A stretch of DNA of 64,000 bases from positions 15,559,501-15,623,500 of the forward strand of contig NC_092569.1 in NCBI RefSeq assembly GCF_037975245.1, given 5' to 3'. Shown piece after piece: positions 48,608 to 60,400 of the stretch; positions within the stretch are counted from its first letter, which is position 1; every line of letters begins with the position of its first letter. The translations under genes were made by a program, and so were the position numbers. Under the pieces are notes generated by a model, which was not told where the DNA came from, searched no databases, and saw only the letters and a program-made list of their open reading frames with translations. Source of the DNA: Apostichopus japonicus. Taxonomy: Eukaryota > Echinodermata > Holothuroidea > Aspidochirotida > Stichopodidae.

Positions 48608-51328
48608 GTATCATTTTTCTGTCTTCCGAGCGTTCACCATTTTCCCTCTTATGAGGACATAGCCATCCAACGTAATTTGTCGATGTGTGGACAAAGGATA
48701 AGACACAGACTGAAGAAAAGAACGTTTGATTTCTGTCTACAAAGACTCCTGTCATTGCAAATATATTGCATGTTTCCACTCTACAGCGTCTACATTCACT
48801 GAAAAGTGGAAAGAAGTTTGGTATTTAACAAAAATACTTCAATTTCACCAGCGTCGGGGTTTGGATTTCTTGAGCAACGGCACAGCATTCCTCGATTCTG
48901 TAGTATCAGTAGCAAAGAAGCGTGGAAATTTAAAGATTGGGTCAGTTTTACCACAAACTGGTCTGTTAACCGTCAAGTAAAATATCTGTAAACAATTTAA
49001 GACAATATGCCGATGTAATAGATATGATGGATTCATTTAACAGTTATTGTCATTGTCACACATTGAATATACAGTTTTTGCATACCTATTGAACAACTCT
49101 GAGAATTAAGTCTGTTCTTAGAACGGAACGGCACAGATTCCCCAACATACAGGAGGAAAAAAAAAGGAAGACTGGGATAATTACTAGGGATGCCAAGTTT
49201 TCCTCTCTGATACATGTGAGTAAATTTGTGTTTAATTAGTTTACTTCATGAAACCGATAGCATTGAACTCGGGCTTAAAGTGATCGCTGTACCAATTATT
49301 GATAGTTGTGGTTTGTGCCACAAACTGGACTACCAATGAAGAAAATTCAAGTTGGTATCTCTGAACAGCAATTCAGTTAAACTGAACAGTTGTTCTAATG
49401 ATGTGTTAGCAGTTTATAAAATCTAAGGTTATTTGTCATGCCAAAATACAGTAAACTACTTTATTCAACTGATATCAGAAAGTTGCCATTTAACATTTTG
49501 AATGTTCCTGTGTCAAGTCTTATTTGTCTGATTGAAACTAAACATCTTTACATGCAAAGACATTGGAAAGTTTGAATAGTAGGAGGAGGTGGGAGGCAGA
49601 GGCAAGTGGGGGGGGGGGCAGAAGGGATGGCAGGGAGAAGTTTTTGCTGACCTGCTGAAGAATTCTGTTTTTCCTCTCCCGCTTCTCTTACAAGGGATGC
49701 ACTGCATGTTATTGCTTCATCATCCAACTGAATCCTTTGAATTTAGCAAAATGACCAAGTTGTAGTGACATACACATACACTTACAAACACACACATATA
49801 CATACGTATACCATCCATATACATAGATATACATACAAATACATACATACATATACCATACATATACATACATAAACATACATATAATAATAATAACAAA
49901 ACCACTTGGAGAATACAAGGAAAAACTCATTGGATACCTCACATGAAATAACATTGCTAGAAATGTGAAACGATTAGGTAACCAACGAAAAAGAAGCTAC
50001 TAGTGAAGGCCCTGCCAAACTTTTTAGAAGCTTCCATTGCCTGATCATAACATCATTTGTAATTGTAATGTTAGGATTGAAATGCAATCATGTTTCTTCA
50101 AATAAAATGTCAATAGACATTTCATCCCTTCCAAACATCTTCATGTTCATCTTTGTGTTTTTTTTAGTTTTTGTTTTAATTGCAACAAATGCTTTCAGTT
50201 GTGATTTCTGAGTAGAAAATAGTCTTTTGAAGAGTTACAAATATCTTTAGCTGTATTGACACGTTTGTTGGAAACCATTACAACCAGCACAATATTATGT
50301 AAGTCCAATACAGTAAAATAAAATTGTATTCAAAGTGTGATTTAGGTAAAATTTCCATAGAAGAAAATATTCTGCCCTTATTAGCAAAATTGTTCAGATA
50401 TGGTTCACCAGCTCGTTGAGTATGACAGGTTTGGCGTGTAGAAATGGTTTGGGCGGGGTGGGGAGGGGGAGAGGGAGATGGGAAATGGGTTCCTTGAAGG
50501 AGTTAATGTTGGGGCAAGGGAGCTTTGCATTGTAGAATTTACCAAAAGTTTCTTTTAGATTTCTGTAAATTTGGCTGAATTTGAGGGCAGTTTTTGAAAG
50601 ATTGATGATGTTAGCTGTACAACGGTACATTAGCAAACCTTTCATGTATTTCTGGTATGCAGATTTTGGCTCTTCATTATAATGAAATGCTATTGCACAT
50701 GAAATACTTATACGACTAAAATGTCACCGTCATAAAATTCGGTTGCAAACGACCTTTTCAATTAGTAATCGAGAAAGTGATTCTCTAAGATTGAAGACAT
50801 TTACTTTTACTCTGTTTTTGAAGCTTTAAATGTCAGGTGACACTTTTTTTGTGTGTACTTTGACAATGTTGTCATAGGTACAATGTGATGGCAGCTCCCT
50901 GGTTCAATGAGGTGTAATTGTAAGGTTACAAATAAAGGCACAAAGAGAAACCATCAATTGTACTCTGCTGTTTGTTTTCTGTAATAACATCAATAATAAT
51001 AACATCAAGTGCTGTGACATGCACATGATTTTTAAAGACTGAGTTAGGTAGAAGAACCGACCTTTATGGACTTTATAATGAAGGGTGTGACAGTGGGGTC
51101 ATCGGGTACGAACCCTCATACAATAGCATGGGTATATCGGTTGCTATGCGACGACAAGGTGCTGGAGGGTTTTTATCGTCTGCCTGGGCCTGTCGTCAGT
51201 AAGGGAAAAGGAAATATCAGATAAATAAAGAAAAACTCATTTTTATGATGTATTGAAGGAAATTGAAGACTGATAAGGGACTACCTTCATGATCTGGATT
51301 GCCAAATTGTAAAATCTGAAAAATTCCA
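48608..51328. other. RPA2 3' flank and intergenic DNA
   Basis: Contains ACATAT-rich low-complexity DNA (about 49768-49892), a G run near 49609-49619 and several AATAAA words. The one at 50931-50936, followed by T/G-rich sequence, is a candidate RPA2 poly(A) signal if the 3' UTR is long. No gene recognised. Confidence 0.4.
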
Positions 51329-51382
51329 CCCTAACCCTAACCCTAACCCTAACCCTAACCCTAACCCTAACCCTAACCCTAA
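51329..51382. repeat. Interstitial telomere repeat, (CCCTAA)9
   Basis: Nine perfect CCCTAA hexamers, the metazoan telomere sequence TTAGGG on the other strand. Single-copy-looking DNA lies on both sides, so this is internal rather than a chromosome end. Confidence 0.95.
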
Positions 51383-51856
51383 GAAAATCATTTGCCGTGT
51401 AATTATTGGGGGAATTCGTTACAATAATAATGATCATAATAATATAAGTTTAACCATTGATAAACGCATTGCAATTTATTATTCTTTCAGTAGGTGCCTG
51501 AAAAATTCTCAGCGTATTGCCCGAATTTTCACAAAATATTTGAAATGGGGGGGGGGGGCGATGCACCCCCAGCCTCCTACGCCTATGCACATACTCCGTG
51601 CCCAAAAGTCAAGATCAACAACAAGATCAAGGAAGCTTTATATCAGCTATCTGAACCCTTACATTCAGTTCATGTATGAATTACATCCTAAAAACTGATA
51701 ACTAGTTTAATATGTTTCTTGATTGTTCGAATTTGTTAAAAAAGAAGATGGATGTACTACTACTAGCCGAAGCCAGTTGTCTGATTTAATATTTTATGTT
51801 TTGAATAATTTGGAATTAGCAAATAATTCATGTGTAATCCTTATATTACGCGGTAT

Positions 51857-52977
51857 CAAGGGCGGCGGAACCGGGGGGGGGGGGCACAGGGGTACGTTCC
51901 CCCCACTTTTCCTCAGGTTAAATATGTGCCCTTTTTCTACATAAAAAATTGTACTCTTGATCACCTTATTAGGTCAGCGATATTTCAGTAAGAGATCTAG
52001 TCCTAATTTAGAAGTATTAATGAATTTCTGTCGGTCAAACTCAAATGTTTACTACCACAAGGCTTCTAACATTCTGGTGAGTGCCATTATGCATATTCAA
52101 TTTGTCAAAAAAATTCTAATACATTTCCAAAAAGGAATTACTATATTACATTGTGACTTTGTAATAAGTAGAAGCCATATATTGCCTACTATGAATAATG
52201 AGTATAGTTTTAATATCCCATAACCTACCCCATCCTTTCGCATTTTAAAATACTTCATTTGCTTTCATGCATGTTTCGATCGCGTGTGCAGGGACTTCGA
52301 CTTTATAATGATTTCACCTCATTTTGTCTCGAAAGAAAACTTGTTCCTTGTTTCTAAATTTGCACATTGGATATTGCAGTGCTAGTATGCCTTTTTTCCT
52401 TGAGGTGGTGGGGGGGGGGCAGTGGCGGAGCGTCCATACAGTCAGAGGGGCGGATGCCCAACCCCCTCGACGGACTCAAATGGACTGTTGGCGCCCTTTT
52501 CAGCTTTTTACCACTTTTTACTTATTCGCGATTATTGACTTTTTTATTGCGCTCTCAAATACCTATTGACATTTGTCACATTTTGTTGGTGTAATTTTCT
52601 GACAAAAAACGATGACATCTATTTATTCTTCGTTCATCTGCAAATTAGCAAGGCCCGGAAAGGGTCATTTCCGGCGATCTAGGGAGTATCTTTACTCAAA
52701 AACCATGTACGCTCCGTGCCAACCTGTGGTGGCGCTCCGCTCAGATAGTGTCGAAAGATCCCCTACAGACCATTCTCGCCCCCCTGACCAATACCCCTAG
52801 CTCCGCCACTTGGGGGGGGGGCGTTGATGGAGTTATGTGTATACGCAAATAAGATAATACAATAAGAGTTATAAAGGGTACTAAATATCAGGTTGCATCA
52901 GTCCAATCGAATTTCTGCAAAGTGCCCTTCGACGTCGGTGCCCCCCCCCCAGATTAAAAGTGCTTCCGCCGCCCTTG
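51857..52977. mobile_element. hAT-like element, outer, interrupted
   Basis: Perfect 14-bp terminal inverted repeats CAAGGGCGGCGGAA / TTCCGCCGCCCTTG and a perfect 8-bp target duplication CGCGGTAT (51849-51856 and 52978-52985). After removing the second hAT element nested at 52420-52811 with its duplication, about 720 bp remain, with no transposase. G/C homopolymer runs lie just inside both ends. Confidence 0.88.
52420..52811. mobile_element. hAT non-autonomous element, copy 2, nested
   Basis: Relative of 38800-39176, with the same CAGTGGCGGAGC left end; the right end reads GCTCCGCCACTT, one base off. It is flanked by G runs of ten on both sides, consistent with a GGGGGGGG target duplication in a poly-G site. 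It sits inside the outer element 51857-52977. Confidence 0.88.
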
Positions 52978-53087
52978 CGCGGTATGCAATCCAGGGTGGC
53001 CTCTAACTTACTTCTCTATCCCCCCCCCTCCCCCTTAGACAAAAATGGTTATATAGGTATCGTAAACTAATGACGAGATAAATAGTT

Positions 53088-53150
53088 TAGTTGGAAGGGT
53101 TTGTAATCCTAAGGTCACTGGTTCGACTCCCGTTATGATAAGAAAGATAA
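53088..53150 (+). repeat. Possible tRNA-Thr-like SINE remnant
   Basis: A-box-like TAGTTTAGTTGG, then an anticodon-like arm AGGG-TTTGTAA-TCCT (TGT, threonine) and B box GGTTCGACTCC at tRNA spacing. The acceptor stem does not pair and there is no clear body, so this is a decayed tRNA-derived sequence at best. Confidence 0.4.
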
Positions 53151-54245
53151 TTTGTGTTCATTTCAAATTTGTTTATAATTCCCATTTCAGTTTACTTTTG
53201 TTTTACTTAAAATTATATAATTTTGAATTTTTGCAAACCTTTCAATGTAGTGATTTACCATTCAAATTCAATGGTCTGTTTATAAAGTACAAGCACGTCG
53301 AGCAAGATACGTGACACAAACACAAACACAAATCATCATTTTCGTTTCCCCTGTTTTTTGTTTGATTCAGTTACGTACCTTGTTCAGATGCCAAGAAAAT
53401 AGGGAAGTTAAATACGTCAAAACCTAGAAAGCCATTATATAAGTGAAAGCCGTGCATTGAAGCATTTGAAACTATACGTTATGTATTTAAATGCAAAATG
53501 TAAGTCGAGATTCGAGAGAAAAACAAAACTGTTGGCAAATTGCTTATCTCATGCAAACAAACCTTGTGTACTGGGCAGGTAAAATATGAAGTTAGTTTCA
53601 ATCCTAACTGCATGTCTGTTATTCAGAGATAAAAGGAAATGAAATTCAAACTAGTCAAGTGCTAAGAAATGTTTTTTTTTTTTAAACAAAATCTTGAAAC
53701 TTTACTTTGCAAGAATTTCATGTTAGAAAATTAATTAAACTAAAAGAGTGATGAACTTCAGATTTACATCTTTGTGACCTTACGTTGTTTTGAAGCAATC
53801 TGGACGATATACTTCAGCCACTATACTTATCAAACGTCTTAAAAAAATAAGATACAACAGAGTAAGTGTTTCAAATCATTATATTGTCACATTTATTCAT
53901 ATAGTACATATCAATGTTTAACACTTAAGGTACTTTTCTATACTCGGCAAATACTTACAATGCCAGAAACCGGTAGGCTATGCCAAACATGTGCTATTAC
54001 TATAGTATTATATATAAATATTACAATGGACCTCAATGAAAGCTTTCCCAGTAAATGATAGGTACAAACCATTTTCATTTGGTATCAAATTATCTTGAGA
54101 CAAGCAACAAAACCTAACAATGTTGCTGATGTGCGAGTTACTGGTATCGTAAGTTGCCTCATTAATATGTTACAACTTAATGAGACCGTTTCTCAGTAGC
54201 GTGAAATAGCTTTGCGAGTCCCTTTGCTTCGTTATCTTAACAACA
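53151..54245. other. 3' flank of fibrinogen-domain gene
   Basis: AT-rich, no coding gene. A minus-strand AATAAA at 53892-53897, about 350 nt past the stop codon, is the likely poly(A) signal of the gene to the right. Confidence 0.5.
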
Positions 54246-54496
54246 TCAGGAGCGAGGCCGTATTTTCATTTCTGTGGACTGAATGTTGTAATTACCGCCA
54301 GGGAAATTATACCATTCGATGGTATCACTGACACCGCTGTATGGCGCGTTGAGATCACTATATTCACAATAACCGTACCACCATGCGCTCCGATAATTAG
54401 TTCCATAATTCGCACAGTTGTAACTACCATAAGCATCGTTGTCACGGTCACGTGTAGTGAATTCACGATTGTTGTGATAGTTCATTGCATCGTATC
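54246..54496 (-). CDS. Exon 8: FReD C-terminal (P) subdomain
   Basis: Residues 452-534. It holds the calcium-site motif TRDRDND, then NCA and the signature SAWWYGYC with NAPY, ending TEMKIRPRS and a stop. This is the ligand-binding third of a fibrinogen domain and the only such exon I found in the locus. It is entered in phase 1, compatible with both exon 7 and exon 4. Confidence 0.92.
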
Positions 54497-57400
54497 CTAG
54501 GGAAGGAAGAGAAAGATAGTTGAGATTACTTACTTAGAACTGTGCGTTGTTCACTGCCTTTGCCAAAATATTGAAGAGTGGATCGGACTAGCCGTGAAAC
54601 CACGTGTTATCATTATGATATATTAAGTCTCTAATATACATTTTCATATATAGATAATACTTATCATCACACGATGGTAGAAAATAAATTGTTGTCTTTT
54701 AAATTTCAGCAATTTCTGTGTATTTCTTGTTTGATTACATTCTCTCATTGGGAATAGGAGGAAGTAGCACTTAAAAGTCCCCAGCGCGTTTATTTACATT
54801 AACCCTACCTACCCTATGGACGTAAACCTTCCCTTTACGCTACCGTACTTAAACCTAGATTATTCTTTCCCGTTCTATCAACATTTTACTTTTTACCAAG
54901 CTTTTGGCGAAGAAAACCTTATGATATGTTGCTAAAAGTATAGCGACAATACTATAAGGTACAAACAGGAATTCTGTAATTTGTAAATTAGTTGTGTATT
55001 CTTCGATATTGATGTTCTTTGCTCCATTGAAGTAAAAACCCTACGAAGCCGGTAGAATTTGACAACCATTAAAAGTGTAATTATGTTGCATTTCCTGTTT
55101 TATTTTGTATTCTAAAACTCAATTTCGTTATCAGCAATGTTAATGCGACTTTTATCATAAACTAGTAACCTCTCACGACCCCTTCCATCCATAAACCCAT
55201 GTCTAAAGTGTAGTCGCTTGTATACGTTGTATATGAGGCAGACATTGCTTTGTTGCCTCTGTTCATAGTCTGGGGATTTACCCTGTAATATTTGAAGTTA
55301 TATGACCTTCAATTTGTCAGTAGTTATCATAAATATTTATCTCTGTATTCGCAAAACAATTATTGATAATCTTGCATGTGGAGTTGAACATAATAATGAA
55401 TGTCTCTACAACTTAGAGAAAACATTATTATGCCATATTTACTTCTCAGTACCACGCAATACCACCTGATTAAAAATGAGATATAATATTGATTTTGAAG
55501 CAAGATAGAAATTATATGATTTATCACGAATACAATGCAGTCTAGTAGTGAATTGTAGGTTGTTGCGACCAACACACCTACGATTACAAAAAGGCTCCGA
55601 GAGTCGTATCTCTTCATGTGTATTGATGTATTGGAAAATACACCTTACTGGGTTTATCTCTCTCAGAAAGCTTGGACGTGTTACATTTCATAAAGAACTA
55701 TTTCGATTATAAAAATCACCCCTTGTCAAGTAACTGTGAGTAAAAAGGGTCCTTTTGTTATTTAACAAGTACCATTTGCTGCAAAGATCAGAAAGTAAAA
55801 TATGCCTTTGTCGACAACAATTTTGAAAAGATTGTATCTGGTGGTACAGAATGCATATATCATCCATGGGAATATTTTGAGGTAATGTGGTGGTCTGACA
55901 CTCAAACCAAGTGACATGTCCAACGCTCTCTATTGGGCTTGTTCGCACAGTTAACAATAATTACAATTGTATAGGATATTGTTCCACATGTAACCATAAC
56001 TTCCTTTTGGCGGACTGTTTTTTATGTCGTAAATTGTCATCAGACCGGCTTCAAGTAGACACATATTGCGTGTCTTAGGATCTGGTTTGGAAGTAGAAGA
56101 ATCACTCACCTACTGTACTTGAAGAATCGTAACCACTAACACTGAGTCTGAAATTAGTATCCACATCGCCCACGCTGAAGGAGCTATACTTAGCATAGTA
56201 ATGTTGCCCAGATTTTGATTCGAGTTCAATCCTTAGCTCATATTCGCCTTGGCTCGTCAATGCTGCAAGTTTATCGTTGCCAAGCCAGAAATTGCCGTCG
56301 ACAAGTCCGAAACCCTCTCTGTATTCATCCCAAACTCTAAAAAAACTCAAACTACTGTCAACACGTCGCTGGAAAACCTGTAAATATAGGTATATAAACA
56401 AGAAAGGAGACTCAGTAATCAACGAATTAGACTACATTTCAGGATGCTTGTATTTGTCCACGTTGTGATATCCTCGTTCAGTTTACATAATTTTCTTGTC
56501 CTCATTGTCACTAACAACCCATGGATCTGAAAAAGGAGTCTCATCTTGGATAATACTTCTATTTTAAGAACACTTAGACCAATGTTCAGCAGCAAAAATA
56601 AACATACTGTAGACAGATTTTTTCTTGTCATACAGATTTCCATCAACCAATCTGTAAACTGTTTCAAATTGGCATACTTGTTTAAGATGTATTTTATATA
56701 TAGTTAAAAGTTTATAGTAACAAAATAAACGTAACTATGATTAATAACAAAAAAACAATCATAATAATAATGTCATTAGTGACAAAACAGGTTTTTCTTT
56801 TGTCAATCTTTGAATATGAAATTAATAAAGATACATACCAACCAACCACCTCCATCTGAGTCATCGCACACGACCTCGAATGGCACTTTTGTCCACCCAG
56901 CTGGTTGTATATTTTGGATACTATCCGATGTTGCTCCTCTGAATCTACCACAGTCGACGGAAGTGGATTGAGTACACTCGACTCCATCGCCCGTGTACCC
57001 TGTGTTACAGTAGCACTGTAATATGCCTTGTCGTTCCTCACAGTTACCATTAGGACTGCACTGGTATGTATCGTCACAGCTTAGCAGACCGCTGTTGCAA
57101 GAACATCGCTTAGTACAAGAAGGGTTCACGTATACATCACCTTCCTGTGACGAAAGAAACGACCGTTAAAGAACTTGGTATTAAGATATTATATGTGATT
57201 ATGACATTTGATATCTGCATGCAGTGTTAATCGAAACGAGTAATCGCTCGCGTTTCTAAAGTTCGAGAGTTAAAACTCAAAAAGCTACATACAGTGAATC
57301 GTTGAACCCAGTCGCCATGTCGCCGTTCAAAATCAGAAAAGAAAAGGTCATGATGAATTTATCTGTCTCACACAGAATAGTGAGACCACCTCCTGAACAA

Positions 57401-60400
57401 CTAATGCTAAGAAGCGACTCTTACCGCAAGGACCATCCCTTGACCACCATCTGCTTCCTGTATATAACAGCTACAGTTATATCTAGGTATACATTCATCA
57501 TCGTCGTCCATCAAGAACCCATCGGGACAAACGCATGTGGGTGTATCACTGCATGATTCTGTGCAGCTAGGGTCAGCACAAGAACCTTCACATTTACAAT
57601 CGTTGAAAATCTTGTTGGTAGGACACCACTGAAAGTATGTATCTAGAAGAGGAATACCAAAAAAAGTTGTGGAGTATTAGCTCATTGGTTAACGATTTAA
57701 AAATTTCAAGTCCAGCCGCCTTATCACCAAGACTTGTATAGTGTTACCTACGAAATTCTTGCTAATGAAAAATCTAAAGCTGTTTCTACTTGGTTATTTC
57801 AACTTCATTGTGCCTTAATTGTCTTTACATATGTAAATTCAATGTTTCAAAAGAAAGAAAAGAAGTGTAAAAACAACAAGAAGTACGACAAGCTTATCCC
57901 TCCCCGAAAGTCGTGTCGTAGTCTTCGGTAAATGGCACATGATGGTCGCTCAGGTTAAACCTGATCGCCGGAAATTACTCCTTGAAACTATAAACAAACT
58001 TGGGTATAGAATGAACTAACATTCACTAACAGCACTGTCAGGTAACGCGTCAGAAATTCAACAATGTAGCATGCAGGCATAGTTTACTACCTACCTGCTT
58101 CTCCGGTATATCGTCCAGTACTGATCAACTTGTAATGACTGAAGCGGTCACTGATTCGAAAGGTTTCATACGTCACGAAGAATGACAAACCGGACTCTGT
58201 AGTCAGGTCCATACGAAGTTGATATTTCTTCTGGTTGGTGATGTACGATATCTTCTCATTGCCGAGCCAAAACTCTTGAGAGAGAAAACCAAACCCATTC
58301 TCATATTCTTCCCACGAACGATTAAAGTTGATTGATGCGTCGTGCCTCCGCTGTATGACCTGTTGAAATAATATGAAAATCATAAGCTTATTTCTTCAGT
58401 GATTAATTAACAAAGTGTTATCATTTTCCACTGCTGCTATAAAACCACAAGACAACCAATTATCATTTGGACATGAAATAGTTTTGTAACATGGCAAAGA
58501 CACTGTTTGTAAACCTACGTACCGTCCATCCACCATCACCGAGACTGTTGTTACAATATACTTCGAAAGGTTCAATATAGCCGTCTGGTTTGATGACGTA
58601 AACACCATCGATACTAGAAGATGAACATTGGTTTAGTACTTCAAGGCAGTCTCTTGGATACTCAGCACGTTGATAGAAGAAGAAAGATGACGCTGAAAGT
58701 AGACATTGTTAATAAATCAGAAAAATCATATGAATATATCAAACTTTTTACCGACTAGTTACCAAACTCCGTATAAAATGTGCAAGATGAACGTAAGTAA
58801 TTGCTTTGTTTGCACAACTTTTCTGTTTTACAAAGTATCGCATATCTGAAAGTGCGTGAGAACCTATACATATCAGATATTATAAATCAAGACATAAAGG
58901 TTAACAATTCAAAATTTATTAACACGTTGCCATCATGCATTTCCTATATCAACTCTGACATACGAACTGGATGTACATATTTTGAAAATTTGCTTTCTCG
59001 TTTGTAGCGCCTGTATGTTCTGCCATCTAAGTTGTTTTGGTTATTCTATGATGTTACATATTTCTTCCAAACAAAAGGTTTATTGTGTAAAAAAGTTGTT
59101 ACTATGTAGTGACGAACAAATCTCAAAAGTAAAACCGACACGAATCGAGAAAAGAGTGGGAACAAATCGTCGCAATATCACCGGCCTATATTTTTACACA
59201 AATAAAGATTATTTCAACGAGTATTAAATGACATTAGATTTCGACGTCCAGATAAATCATAAACTGGTAGTTGCCCAGTTAGAAGACCAAATAGAAATTC
59301 ATAGAAAGCTCGAGTAACCATATACATAATGGATGTTAATAATGTTGACTAGTCAAGATAATAAACTATTTTGTTACTGATAATAAAGATGGAGCACAAT
59401 CGACAATGTTTAACAATATCAGCTCAAAAGCCGCTTTTATATAAAATATCAGAAAACTTACCGGAACTTTCATCACGAACGTCACTTTGAAGGTGAGGCT
59501 AAAACATAAAACACAAATATCTTGTTTTAATTGTTTAACGAAACCATTATAAAACATACACTAATGACCAAACCCTTGGTAATTATATAGTCTGTATTAA
59601 AAATAATGGCGTTACAGGTTTATGTTCAGCCTAAGTTTTGGGTTGTTTGGTTGAGGTTTCGTGAGGCTTCGTGTTGTTTATACTTTCAACTAAACTTTGG
59701 TGGTTTCCTCTCTTCCTCCTTGAAATAATAAAATTTACTTCTTTCATTTGAGTAATAAAAATTCTCACATAACCCGATACGGAAAACTAAAAAATTAATA
59801 TATCAAATTAGTGTGATATAAACAAAGCAGCATTTGTTTTTAAAACAAAGAATTTGTTTTCTCCTTATTTCAGAACGGGAAGGAGTGGAATGATCACGAG
59901 TAAATCTGAAACTGTCAACAGTTCTGATTCATAAAAAAAAAATCAATGATGATTGTTATTCATAACTTGAAGTGAAGTAGTATACCGGTAACGTCAAACT
60001 GTCTTTATCTTAGACAGTTAACTATAAACATTAACTGTACAGACAAGTTGAACCAAAGTTCTCTTAGGCTTTTCAAATTTTAATATTGTAAATCTAATAC
60101 TTATGTATGAATTGAACATTTCATCACAGACTGGACCTTCACATACAACAATTTATTATAATCTCTTGTTGCAACACCTTTCAATTGATGAAATCATCAA
60201 GTCAATATAAATGTGTATGTAAATTAGTTACTTTCATCTCCGCCAATAATTAATAAAACTGATTTTCCGTTAAACCAAACGGCTTCCTTCAATAAATATT
60301 AATTACATTTGATTTCATACTTCAACAAATTCTCAAGCATATCGACAATATTTAGAATGATCTGACAATATTTTATTTACGTTAACGTTCAATGAAATTT

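Noticed and set aside
57643-58094. Hidden P-subdomain exon completing FReD-1
   Set aside because: Both strands were checked for DxDND, NCA and WWY motifs with suitable splice sites; none found.
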